Positions 1 to 6,795 of a stretch of 21,544 bases of DNA are shown piece after piece. Within the stretch, counting starts at the first letter, position 1. Each line of letters begins with the position of its first letter. A program made the translations under genes and the position numbers. The stretch lies in assembly GCA_030601645.1 (NCBI GenBank), contig JAUWBQ010000008.1:1-21544 (forward strand), written 5' to 3'. This DNA comes from Candidatus Bathyarchaeota archaeon (lineage in GTDB: Archaea > Thermoproteota > Bathyarchaeia > TCS64). The notes under the pieces were generated by a model. That model was not told where the DNA came from, ran no database searches, and saw only the letters and a list, made by a program, of their open reading frames with translations.

Positions 1-736
1 CGACATCGTCCACGACTTTCTCTCCGCCGAGGTCCTCTTTCTTGACCACGCATTCTGCGCGGACGAGTCGGTGATCGGCGAGGTTAGATATTATCCTCAG
101 CAGGACGCGTCCGCCCGTCAGTTCGTTCACGACTGGCGCCAGGGTCTCGCACATGGTGTTCACGGCGTTCGCACCCATCGCGTCCCTGCAGTCCACGAGC
201 AGGTGGAGGATCAACATCTCCCCTGCTTCTGTCTGGATGGTGCGCTGTTGGATGTCCCGGGCGCCCCCTCCGAACCTTACTAGGACGGGGTCCTGCTGGT
301 TAGCCAGATCCAGGAGCTTGTCCTTGGCCTCTGCGACGTTCTTCTTCGCTTTGTCGATGTTCGGGATGTCCAAGACCTGTATCTGGCCGATCATAACCGG
401 ATCGGTGCTGGTGACTTTGACGCCCTCTCCCCCTCTCATGAGCCTCGCCATGTTGCTCGCGGCGGCCACCACGGAGGGCTCCTCTATGGCCATGGGTATC
501 AGCCTGTCTCTCCCGTTTATACGGAAGTTGGCGGCTATCCCCAGGGGGTAGGCGATGGTGCCGACCACGTTCTCGATCATCCTGTTCGCTTCTTCGAGGC
601 TGAGGCCCCCGCCCGATCTCAATAGATCCGTTTCCACTTCTGTGAGCCCCGATTTCTCGGAGGTGATAGAGACCCTCTCTTCCACGGGCATCTTGTAGAA
701 GCCTGAAATTCGACTAGATTCCTTGTCAGACGCCAA
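1..736 (-). CDS. mvaA: Hydroxymethylglutaryl-CoA reductase, class II (degradative-type family), C-terminus off the left edge
   Basis: Reduces HMG-CoA to mevalonate, the committed step toward archaeal isoprenoid lipids, or runs in reverse; cytosolic. The visible 245 residues carry class II landmarks in order: an N-terminal SGFYK segment (11-15), ENVVGTIAYPLGIAANF (55-71), NGRD (74-77), PMAIEEPSVVAAAS (81-94, holding the likely catalytic Glu), GGGARD (156-161) and DAMGANAVNTMCE (185-197). The later catalytic Lys, Asp and His lie beyond the edge. I chose TTG at 736 because the conserved SGFYK segment precedes the first in-frame ATG (691) and a good AGGTG ribosome site sits 8 bases upstream of the TTG. 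Family membership is clear. The reaction direction and the NADH or NADPH preference cannot be read from this part. Confidence 0.9.
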   Translation of the reverse strand, partial: MASDKESSRISGFYKMPVEERVSITSEKSGLTEVETDLLRSGGGLSLEEANRMIENVVGTIAYPLGIAANFRINGRDRLIPMAIEEPSVVAAASNMARLMRGGEGVKVTSTDPVMIGQIQVLDIPNIDKAKKNVAEAKDKLLDLANQQDPVLVRFGGGARDIQQRTIQTEAGEMLILHLLVDCRDAMGANAVNTMCETLAPVVNELTGGRVLLRIISNLADHRLVRAECVVKKEDLGGEKVVDDV

Positions 737-744
737 ACATTGGA

Positions 745-749
745 CACCT
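745..749 (-). promoter_or_regulatory. Ribosome binding site deciding the TTG start of HMG-CoA reductase
   Basis: AGGTG on the minus strand, 8 bases before the TTG at 736. It supports this upstream start over the internal ATG at 691. Confidence 0.6.
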
Positions 750-774
750 GATTTGGTCTGTACGGGTGAGCTAC

Positions 775-782
775 TTTATAAA
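775..782. promoter_or_regulatory. Palindromic TATA box shared by two divergent genes
   Basis: TTTATAAA is a perfect palindrome between the divergent HMG-CoA reductase and phosphopantetheine adenylyltransferase genes. At the usual archaeal spacing of about 25 bases, initiation would fall near 753 on the minus strand, giving a short leader with the ribosome site, and near 803 on the plus strand. No second TATA box is evident in this intergenic region, so one element probably serves both directions. Direction of use is inferred. Confidence 0.6.
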
Positions 783-802
783 CCCTTATGGTAATTTTCC
801 CG

Positions 803-826
803 ATGAAGCCTGAGGAGCAGATCTAG
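803..826 (+). other. Seven-codon upstream mini-ORF before coaD
   Basis: An ATG at 803 opens a frame of seven codons (MKPEEQI) ending in TAG at 824. The ATG sits almost exactly where initiation is expected from the TATA box at 775-782, so it could be read as a leaderless start. Its frame differs from the adenylyltransferase frame, which is closed upstream by TGA at 811. It may be a regulatory upstream ORF, or the remnant of a start separated from its gene by a frameshift or sequence error. Confidence 0.3.
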
Positions 827-876
827 GAAAAATTCCTGAATGCGAATCGGCTGACGGGAAACAGGGGTCGATCCGT

Positions 877-1350
877 CTGGACAAACGCCTTCACCTCGTA
901 AGCGTCGGAGGGACCTTCGACGTATTCCATAAAGGGCACTCTCTCTTGCTGGAGGAGGCCTTCAAGGTTGCGGAAACGATCTTGATAGGTCTCGCCACCG
1001 ACGAGTTTGCGAGGAGCCTGAAGAAACCCCATATGATCGACTGTTACGAGAAGAGGCTCAAGGACCTGATTCGTTTCCTCGCGGAGAGGGGCCTGGAGAA
1101 AAGGGCGATCATTGTCCCTCTCGGCGATCCTTTTGGCCCTACGATCGAGAGCGACGAGATCGAGGGCATCATAGTGAGCGAAGAGACCGAGCCGGGTGCC
1201 GAGGAGATCAACAGGCTCAGGGTGAAGGGGGGAAGAAGGCCGCTCCTCATCATCGTCTTCAAGATGATCCTGGCGGAAGACGGAAAGCCTATCTCCAGCA
1301 CTAGGATCCGCAGGCAAGAAGTCGACAGGTTCGGCAGGCTCATCGGCTAG
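877..1350 (+). CDS. coaD: Archaeal phosphopantetheine adenylyltransferase (start codon uncertain)
   Basis: Transfers AMP from ATP to 4'-phosphopantetheine to give dephospho-CoA, the penultimate step of CoA synthesis. The frame shows the nucleotidyltransferase motif GGTFDVFHKGH (residues 11-21, HxGH) and the C-terminal ISSTRIRR (139-146). Between them lie the archaeal-type stretches VPLGDPFGPT and EGIIVSEET. From CTG at 877 the protein is 157 residues, the normal size for archaeal members. The frame has no ATG, GTG or TTG between the TGA at 811 and the catalytic motif. The first such codon, TTG at 946, would delete HxGH. CTG 877 is preferred because an AGGGG stretch lies about 9 bases upstream; ATC 871 or a sequence error are alternatives. 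It is probably co-transcribed with the M20 gene 15 bases downstream. Confidence 0.8.
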   Translation: MDKRLHLVSVGGTFDVFHKGHSLLLEEAFKVAETILIGLATDEFARSLKKPHMIDCYEKRLKDLIRFLAERGLEKRAIIVPLGDPFGPTIESDEIEGIIVSEETEPGAEEINRLRVKGGRRPLLIIVFKMILAEDGKPISSTRIRRQEVDRFGRLIG

Positions 1351-1365
1351 AAAGAGCTGAACGGT

Positions 1366-2535
1366 ATGGACGAACTTTACGCATACTTCGAGGAAGTAGA
1401 TCAGAATATACCTAGGATGAACGAGTTCCTCATGAGGCTCATAAAGACCCCGAGCCTCTCTGGGGAAGAAGAGGAAATCGCGGGTATCGTCTCAGATGAG
1501 ATGAGAGCCCTCGGTTACGGTGTCGACATGGATGAGATGGGGAACGTCATCGCCAGACGCGGTGGAAAGAACGGCAGGACGATTCTGTTCGATGGCCACC
1601 TCGACCACATCCAACCTGGCGCCCTTGACAGCTGGAGCCACCCCCCCTATGCAGCCGAGGTAGTGGACGGAGTCCTATACGGCAGGGCAACCGTCGACAT
1701 GAAAGGCGCCCTCGCGGCCATGATCTATGGTTGCGCCGCCCCTGAACTGTCCGGCGAGGTCGTCCTCACCCTCGTCGTCCATGAGGAGACGAACGAGGGC
1801 GTGGCAACCAGGAAGATCATCGAGGAGAAGACCCTTGAACTGGACGCATGCGTCCTGGGGGAGCCCACGGATCTGAATCTCAGCATTGGACAGAGGGGTA
1901 GATGTGTCTTCAAGATAGTCACCCGGGGCGTCACGAGCCACGCCAGCATGCCCGAACTGGGCGAGAACGCCCTCTACGAGATGACCTCGATCATAGATAG
2001 GCTGAAAGAAGTGAACCAGCGCTTGCCCAGCCACCCGTTTCTGGGCGCGGGCTCCATGGCCGTAACGTCCATCACGTGCAAGCCCGGGGCGGGGCCCATC
2101 GTCCCGGACTATTGCGAGATCCAGGTTGACAGGAGGCTCGTCCCCCAGGAGACCCTCGCCGGCGTCCTCTCTGAGATGAAGGAGTATGCCCCGGGGGCCG
2201 AGGTGGGGCTCCTCGTCGACGAGCTGATGTGTTATACAGGCTACGCGACCAAGGCCGAACAATATTTCCAAGGATGGATCACGGACCGCGACCATTGGAG
2301 CGTCGTTGAAAGCATGGGGGCTTTGGAGAGGGGGCTCGGCGAGAAGCCCGAGATAATCGGGTGGAGGTTCAGCACGGACGGGGTCGCGACGGCGGGGGAG
2401 CTTGGAATACCCACCATCGGCTTCGGGCCAGGCGACCCGGCTCTCGCCCACCAGCCTAACGAGCGCATAGCCTTGGCGGATGTAGCTTCGGCTGCCCAGG
2501 GCTACTGCGCACTGGCTTACAGGCTTACGTCATAG
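1366..2535 (+). CDS. M20 family metallohydrolase, YgeY-like
   Basis: A cytosolic zinc-dependent amidohydrolase/peptidase of the M20 (ArgE/DapE/YgeY) family, 389 residues. Expected metal ligands and catalytic residues are visible: H78 and D80 in GHLDH, D111 in VDMKG, E140-E141 in HEET, E166 in GEPTD and H362 in AHQPNE. The lid-domain His is in TSHAS (190-194). The C-terminal block GWRFSTDGVATAGELGIP and IGFGPGD resemble YgeY-type enzymes, which in bacteria sit in selenium/purine-linked amino-acid degradation operons. The substrate is therefore probably an N-acyl or carbamoyl amino acid or a small peptide, but cannot be named. No clear ribosome site precedes the ATG; translation may couple to the adenylyltransferase upstream. 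The gene ends 2 bases before the convergent PLP enzyme. Confidence 0.85.
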   Translation: MDELYAYFEEVDQNIPRMNEFLMRLIKTPSLSGEEEEIAGIVSDEMRALGYGVDMDEMGNVIARRGGKNGRTILFDGHLDHIQPGALDSWSHPPYAAEVVDGVLYGRATVDMKGALAAMIYGCAAPELSGEVVLTLVVHEETNEGVATRKIIEEKTLELDACVLGEPTDLNLSIGQRGRCVFKIVTRGVTSHASMPELGENALYEMTSIIDRLKEVNQRLPSHPFLGAGSMAVTSITCKPGAGPIVPDYCEIQVDRRLVPQETLAGVLSEMKEYAPGAEVGLLVDELMCYTGYATKAEQYFQGWITDRDHWSVVESMGALERGLGEKPEIIGWRFSTDGVATAGELGIPTIGFGPGDPALAHQPNERIALADVASAAQGYCALAYRLTS

Positions 2536-2537
2536 CC

Positions 2538-3635
2538 CTACTGGCTCTTGCCCCTCGCGGCGATCCGCCATACGGCCTCCAGCCTATCATCCCTCACACA
2601 GTGGTAGTGGTCGTAGAGGTTGCTGTTCGTGCAGCAGTGGGAGACGATGAGCTCTATCTTGTCGCCGACCTTGAGGTCGGCATCGGGCTCTATCTTCAAC
2701 CTGCCATGTTCCTCGGATGGCCTCTCGTAAATGACGCCCTCGACGCCCTTTACAAGGGGGAGAGGCCGGTTGGCCTCGAAGGTGACGGCCTTCAGGCCCG
2801 CGTCGCATATGGCGACCCCGGGGCGGGGAAGGCTGGTGATCGTCGTGAGCACCGTGAGGGCATAGTCGTAGTCCTCCAGTCCCTCTACAAGCCTGTATGT
2901 GGCGTCCATGAATACGTAGGAGCCCGCCTCGACCTCCGTCACCCCCGGGTACCTGCCAGTGATCATGTGGGTGCCGGTGCCTCCCGCGCTCACGATCTCC
3001 ATGTCTAACCCCTTGTCCTCGAGGAGCTCCTTCGTCGAGACCAGCATCTCCATCGCGCCGTGGGCCTTCTCTGTGCGCTCCTCAAGGCTCCTGATGTTCT
3101 GGCAGAATCCCTCATATCCGAGGAGTCCCCTCAGGCGGAGGCTCGAGTGTTCGTTGATGAGCCGAGCCAGTTCCAGAGTGGGTTCTCCGGGGTCAGTTCC
3201 GCACCGGTTGTTGCCAACGTCCACCTCTATGAGGACGTTGAGCTTCAACCCTTTCTCCCTCGCAGAATCGGCGAGGTGCCTGACATTTTCTGGGTTCTCG
3301 ACGGCTACGATGATATCGCCGTGCTTCGCCAAGTTGACCAGTCTAGTCACTTTTGGTTCCCCTACGACTTGGTTTGCGATGAGCACGTCCCTGATGCCCG
3401 CCTCGACCATCTCCTCGGCCTCCCCGAGCTTGGCGCAGGTGATGCCGATTGCCCCGGCCTCGATCTGTTTGTGGGCTATGATGGGGCACTTGTGGGTCTT
3501 CTCGTGAGGCCTCAGATCCGAAGGCAAGCTCCGGAAGAACCTTGCCATCGTGTCTATGTTCCTCTCCATGATATCAAGGTCTATGAGAAGGGCTGGAGTG
3601 TCCAGTTCGACCTTTGTATCGCCGATTTTTACCAT
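2538..3635 (-). CDS. PLP-dependent D-serine dehydratase / D-threonine aldolase family enzyme (DSD1 type)
   Basis: A fold type III (alanine racemase-like) PLP enzyme of 365 residues that would act on a D-amino acid: D-threonine cleavage to glycine plus acetaldehyde, or D-serine deamination. The N-terminal RPHEKTHK (42-49) holds the likely PLP-binding K46. Later come EVDVGNNRCG, SAGGTGTH (a phosphate-binding type loop) and a C-terminal HCC stretch in which H333 and C335 match the His-x-Cys metal site of the family. The ending DHYHCVRDDRL...WRIAARG is also typical. Which of the two activities applies cannot be settled by eye. The convergent neighbour is an M20 hydrolase, so a joint role in amino-acid or peptide salvage is possible. 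The leader is very short, with no obvious ribosome site. Confidence 0.87.
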   Translation of the reverse strand: MVKIGDTKVELDTPALLIDLDIMERNIDTMARFFRSLPSDLRPHEKTHKCPIIAHKQIEAGAIGITCAKLGEAEEMVEAGIRDVLIANQVVGEPKVTRLVNLAKHGDIIVAVENPENVRHLADSAREKGLKLNVLIEVDVGNNRCGTDPGEPTLELARLINEHSSLRLRGLLGYEGFCQNIRSLEERTEKAHGAMEMLVSTKELLEDKGLDMEIVSAGGTGTHMITGRYPGVTEVEAGSYVFMDATYRLVEGLEDYDYALTVLTTITSLPRPGVAICDAGLKAVTFEANRPLPLVKGVEGVIYERPSEEHGRLKIEPDADLKVGDKIELIVSHCCTNSNLYDHYHCVRDDRLEAVWRIAARGKSQ

Positions 3636-3664
3636 GGGACATCTGATACCCTAACGAGGGTACT

Positions 3665-3673
3665 CCTTAAAGG
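3665..3673 (-). promoter_or_regulatory. TATA-like promoter of the DSD1-type gene
   Basis: CCTTTAAGG on the minus strand, centred about 34 bases before the ATG at 3635. Initiation is predicted near 3643, giving an almost leaderless mRNA, which fits the lack of a ribosome site. Confidence 0.4.
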
Positions 3674-3802
3674 CTTCACGAGGGAAACGACCGAGAAGCC
3701 TGTATTAGATTATTATGCATTCGATTACTTTCATCGAACTCTCCCCTCCAAATCTGTCGGCAACGGTTTTACCCGAATGAGAGCTGACCAAAGTAGACTG
3801 GA

Positions 3803-4948
3803 ATGATGAGAGCTACAGCCGTACTGCCTCTCCATCACGGAAGAGCGCCCAGATGGCTTTTCGGGAGGATGGTGAAGCTCGCCGAATGCATAGTAGAGAT
3901 CATTGTCCACGAGTACGGGGTTCGGGGACTGCTTGAGCGCCTCTCCGATCCATGGTTCTTCCAGTCCTTGAGCTGCGTCCTGGGGTACGACTGGCACTCC
4001 AGTGGAACCACGACGGTGACCTGTGGCGCTCTGAGGGAGGCTATTAAGCCGAGGGAGTTGGGAGTCGCGGTTGCTGGGGGTAAGGGTAGGGCCTCTCGAA
4101 AGACTCCTGCGCAGATCGAGGAGTTTGGTCAAGCTTTCAACCTGAAATCATCGAGGGTCGAGGAGCTGAAGTACGCGAGCAAGGTGGTGGCGAAGGTGGA
4201 CAACAGCCTCGTCCAGGACGGATACCGTATCTATCATCACTCATTCATTTTCGACGAGGCCGGCAGATGGATAGTCATCCAACAGGGAATCAACGAGGAT
4301 AGGGGGAACGCGAGGCGGTATCATTGGCCGATCGATTCAGAGAACTTCATCGATGAGCCCCAGAACGCCATATTGTGCCAGACCTGTATCCCCCAAGTCT
4401 TGGACATGACGTCGAAGGTGAGCGATGAGAACCGTAAGGCCTCCCTGGACATCGCGAAGGACGGTCCGAGGAGGCTGCAGAGACTGCTTGTGGAGCCTCC
4501 CCCAGCTCATCAGCGCACTCTGGATGCATGGTCGGGGAGTGAGAACCCCCGCAAAAGGCTCGTGATGCCCTCGACGATAAACTGGAAAGCCATGAAAGAC
4601 GTGTACGAGTTCCAGCCCGGAAATTACGAAGAGCTCATCGCGATGAGAGGGGTGGGGCCTTCGACAGTGAGGGGCCTGTCTCTCGTGGCAGAGCTCATAT
4701 ACGGGAAGAAAGCGAGCTGGAGCGACCCCGTCCGTTACAGCTTCGCGTTCGGAGGCAAGGACGGCGTGCCCTTTCCCGTCGACAGGAGGGCTATGGACGA
4801 GGCTGTTGATCTCCTCAAGGTCGGAATCGGAGCCGCCTCTGTGAAGAGGGAGCAGAGGTTTAGGGCGTTACAGAGGCTCAGGCGATGCGTGCCTCCGATT
4901 CCAACAGAGAGACTTAATCCAACGGACCGTTCTGAAATCGACGTCTGA
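3803..4948 (+). CDS. DUF763 domain-containing protein
   Basis: A 381-residue member of the DUF763 family (COG1415), found in archaea and some bacteria; biochemical function not established to my knowledge. The family signatures are present: LPLHHGRAPRWLFGRM (9-23 region), SDPWFFQSL (48-56), GYDWHSSGTTT (61-71) and IQQGINEDRGNARRYHW (159-175). A helix-hairpin-helix-like segment, ELIAMRGVGPSTVRGLSLV (277-295), suggests nucleic-acid binding. The aromatic, His- and Asp-rich N-terminal half would suit a nuclease, but that is inference. Two ATGs occur in tandem (3803, 3806); either could be used. A weak TATA-like GGTTTTACC near 3765 gives a very short leader. It is convergent with the zinc-ribbon gene that follows. 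Confidence 0.85.
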   Translation: MMRATAVLPLHHGRAPRWLFGRMVKLAECIVEIIVHEYGVRGLLERLSDPWFFQSLSCVLGYDWHSSGTTTVTCGALREAIKPRELGVAVAGGKGRASRKTPAQIEEFGQAFNLKSSRVEELKYASKVVAKVDNSLVQDGYRIYHHSFIFDEAGRWIVIQQGINEDRGNARRYHWPIDSENFIDEPQNAILCQTCIPQVLDMTSKVSDENRKASLDIAKDGPRRLQRLLVEPPPAHQRTLDAWSGSENPRKRLVMPSTINWKAMKDVYEFQPGNYEELIAMRGVGPSTVRGLSLVAELIYGKKASWSDPVRYSFAFGGKDGVPFPVDRRAMDEAVDLLKVGIGAASVKREQRFRALQRLRRCVPPIPTERLNPTDRSEIDV

Positions 4949-4974
4949 TGATTCTCTCAATGATCTAGCTGCAG

Positions 4975-5292
4975 TTAATTCTTGGTCCAAGTGTGATGGC
5001 ATTTCACACACGTGTACCGTTCTATCGCCCGGTCCTGCTTCACCCCGGCATGCTCCCCTTGTGTGGTGAGGATGGTCCTGTAGGCTTCGTTGCCATCACA
5101 ATTCGGGCAGGATTGGGTTACAGTCTGATCCTTTGACTTGTTAGAATACAGTACGTAGACCGGTTCAGGAGCCATCCTCGACGGCCTCTGTATCTCAAAA
5201 GAGGCTGATTCAACATGATGGTCGCATCTGGGGCATGTGAACCCGTCGAATGTCTTCTTCATGAAGGTTCCACATTTTTCACAGAACTTCAA
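4975..5292 (-). CDS. TFS/RPB9-like zinc-ribbon protein with a divergent catalytic loop
   Basis: A 105-residue protein with the layout of archaeal transcription factor S (TFIIS-like cleavage factor of RNA polymerase). The N-terminal ribbon has C4, C7, C20 and C23 (MKFCEKCG ... TCPRC). The C-terminal ribbon has C62, C65, C95 and C98 (CPNC ... CVKC). The start is taken as TTG 5292 because it yields the usual family opening MKFC and the usual length, with AGGGG upstream. The open frame reaches back to 5436. In standard TFS the tip of the C-terminal ribbon carries an Asp-Glu pair (R-S-A-D-E-P) that triggers transcript cleavage. Here that loop reads TTQGEHAGVKQDRAIE, longer and without Asp-Glu. It may therefore be a non-cleaving paralogue that only binds the polymerase. 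Confidence 0.75.
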   Translation of the reverse strand: MKFCEKCGTFMKKTFDGFTCPRCDHHVESASFEIQRPSRMAPEPVYVLYSNKSKDQTVTQSCPNCDGNEAYRTILTTQGEHAGVKQDRAIERYTCVKCHHTWTKN

Positions 5293-5350
5293 CTTCGAGC
5301 CCCTTGTGGCTGAATATCCATCAAGAGGGAGTAATTCTGCACGTTGATAA

Positions 5351-5360
5351 GTTTTAATAT
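5351..5360 (-). promoter_or_regulatory. TATA-like promoter of the TFS-like gene
   Basis: ATATTAAAAC on the minus strand. Initiation about 25 bases downstream (near 5330) would exclude the longer frame starting at 5436 and leave a leader of roughly 38 bases before the TTG at 5292. Confidence 0.4.
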
Positions 5361-5463
5361 CATCCACGTGTCTCATCGGATTCCGGATCGACAGGTGTTT
5401 GAACGGCGATGTTTGGGGAATAAATGGAGAGCGCAAGAAAGTGGGGTTCTATGGGGGTTAGAC

Positions 5464-5495
5464 CATTTGGAAACTGCGCCTCTCCAAACCAAATG
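5464..5495. repeat. Inverted repeat upstream of hflX
   Basis: CATTTGG (5464-5470) and CCAAATG (5489-5495) form 7-base arms with an 18-base spacer. The second arm ends about 11 bases before the TATATAT element at 5507, a position suited to a transcription-factor site. No factor can be assigned. Confidence 0.35.
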
Positions 5496-5506
5496 AGATA
5501 GTTCTG

Positions 5507-5513
5507 TATATAT
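5507..5513 (+). promoter_or_regulatory. TATA-like element upstream of hflX
   Basis: TATATAT about 107 bases before the GTG start of hflX. If used, the leader would be about 85 bases, long for an archaeal mRNA. No better TATA box lies closer, apart from short AT stretches near 5590-5605. Confidence 0.35.
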
Positions 5514-5619
5514 CCGGTTTATGGATTATCCGTTCATAACTCCGGTGTGAAAGGATTCATCGATTGTCACCATTGGAATAGGCGCTAAGTTCATATCGAT
5601 CAATTACAGCAGGTTTGGT

Positions 5620-6795
5620 GTGCAGACTCAGGTCCAAGGCAGAGCCATCCTCTGCATGCTAAAGACAAACGTTCACGACCACACTATCTTTCGCCTGAAG
5701 CTCGACGAGCTGAAAAGGCTAGTTGAGACCCTGGACGTCGAGGTGGTGGGGGACATCGTCCAGAGCAGGCACCGCCCCTTCGCAAAGTTTCATGTCGGAA
5801 GCGGAAAGGTGAAGGAGATCCGCCGCCACGTTCAGAGGCACGACGTCAGCCTAGTGGTCTTCTACAACATACTCAGGAGCAGCCAGAAGCTCAACCTGAT
5901 CAGAGCCCTGGGGGTCGACGTCGTCGACCGGTACGAGATAACCCTGGAGATCTTCGACAGGATGGCCTCGGACAACCTTAGCAAGCTCCAGATAGAGGCC
6001 GCCCGCCTGGCGAAGCTTGCACCCTACTTCAAACTGGAGGCAAACCTCCGCTACCACAACGACCGTCCCTTCTTCCGCAGCATGGGCGAGTACGCATTCC
6101 ACAGCCAGATGAGGGAGCTCACAAGGCGCCAGGCCCGCATCCGGGAGAAGATCCAGGCCCTGGTGAAGGAGAAGCGCCTGAGGATCAGGAAGAGGCGCCG
6201 CCTGGGCTTCCCGACGATCTGCATCGCAGGCTACTACAACGCCGGGAAGACCAGCCTGTTCAATGCCCTCACCGGGGACTCCAAACTGGTGAGCGATAAG
6301 CCATTCACGACCCTGAGCAGCAAGTACCAGCGCCGATACATCGACCCCGAGACCACCCTCCTCTTCATCGACTCAATCGGCTTCGTCATCGACCTCGACC
6401 CCCGCCTCATCAAGAGCTTCGAGCTCAACCTAGAGGACATGCGCAGCGCCGACCTCGTCATCCTCCTCTTGGACATCACCGACCCCACCCTGACCCTCCG
6501 CATCAAAATCTCGGAGGGAATAAGACTCCTCCGGGAGATGGACATTCCCCGGGACAAAATCCTCGTGGTGTACAACAAGATAGACCTGGCCCCGAGGCTG
6601 GCGGACACCGTGGAAGAAGAGCTTGGGATGGACCGACTCAGCCTGCCTTGGACGATTGTCTCCGCCAAGGAGAGGATCAATCTGGACGGGCTTCTCAGGG
6701 TCGTCATGGATAAGTTGAAGGAGATGAAAGAATCTCCTGGCCAGAACGAGGCAGAGGAAAGTGGAGGCCGTTGGAGAGGAATGAGGAGATCATAG
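5620..6795 (+). CDS. hflX: HflX-type ribosome-associated GTPase
   Basis: A 391-residue GTPase of the OBG-HflX superfamily; relatives bind the large ribosomal subunit and split stalled ribosomes. The N-terminal HflX domain spans about 1-190, with GRAILCML and the ...FHVGSGKVKEI segment. The G domain shows G1 GYYNAGKT (204-211), a G2 region at KPFTTLSSKYQRR, G3 DSIG (251-254), G4 NKID (319-322) and G5 SAK (348-350). The glycine-rich loop usually before the G domain (GGxGxRGxGE) is replaced by RPFFRSMGEYAFHSQ, keeping only GEY. G1 has Tyr where Thr is common. GTG 5620 is the only standard start in the frame downstream of the TGA at 5548. The 3' end overlaps nth by 25 bases. Confidence 0.9.
   Translation: MQTQVQGRAILCMLKTNVHDHTIFRLKLDELKRLVETLDVEVVGDIVQSRHRPFAKFHVGSGKVKEIRRHVQRHDVSLVVFYNILRSSQKLNLIRALGVDVVDRYEITLEIFDRMASDNLSKLQIEAARLAKLAPYFKLEANLRYHNDRPFFRSMGEYAFHSQMRELTRRQARIREKIQALVKEKRLRIRKRRRLGFPTICIAGYYNAGKTSLFNALTGDSKLVSDKPFTTLSSKYQRRYIDPETTLLFIDSIGFVIDLDPRLIKSFELNLEDMRSADLVILLLDITDPTLTLRIKISEGIRLLREMDIPRDKILVVYNKIDLAPRLADTVEEELGMDRLSLPWTIVSAKERINLDGLLRVVMDKLKEMKESPGQNEAEESGGRWRGMRRS

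Noticed and set aside
153..551. 132-codon plus-strand frame opposite HMG-CoA reductase
   Set aside because: The minus strand encodes conserved reductase motifs throughout this stretch.
824..836. Possible programmed frameshift at GGAAAAA before coaD
   Set aside because: The mini-ORF stops at TAG 824, before the A-run is reached, so ribosomes in that frame could not slip there; the joined product would also carry a long atypical N-terminus.
1675..2451. 258-codon minus-strand frame opposite the M20 hydrolase
   Set aside because: Antisense shadow; the plus strand has all M20 metal ligands.
3060..3806. 248-codon plus-strand frame opposite the DSD1-type gene
   Set aside because: No recognisable motifs; the minus strand holds a complete enzyme with PLP and metal sites.
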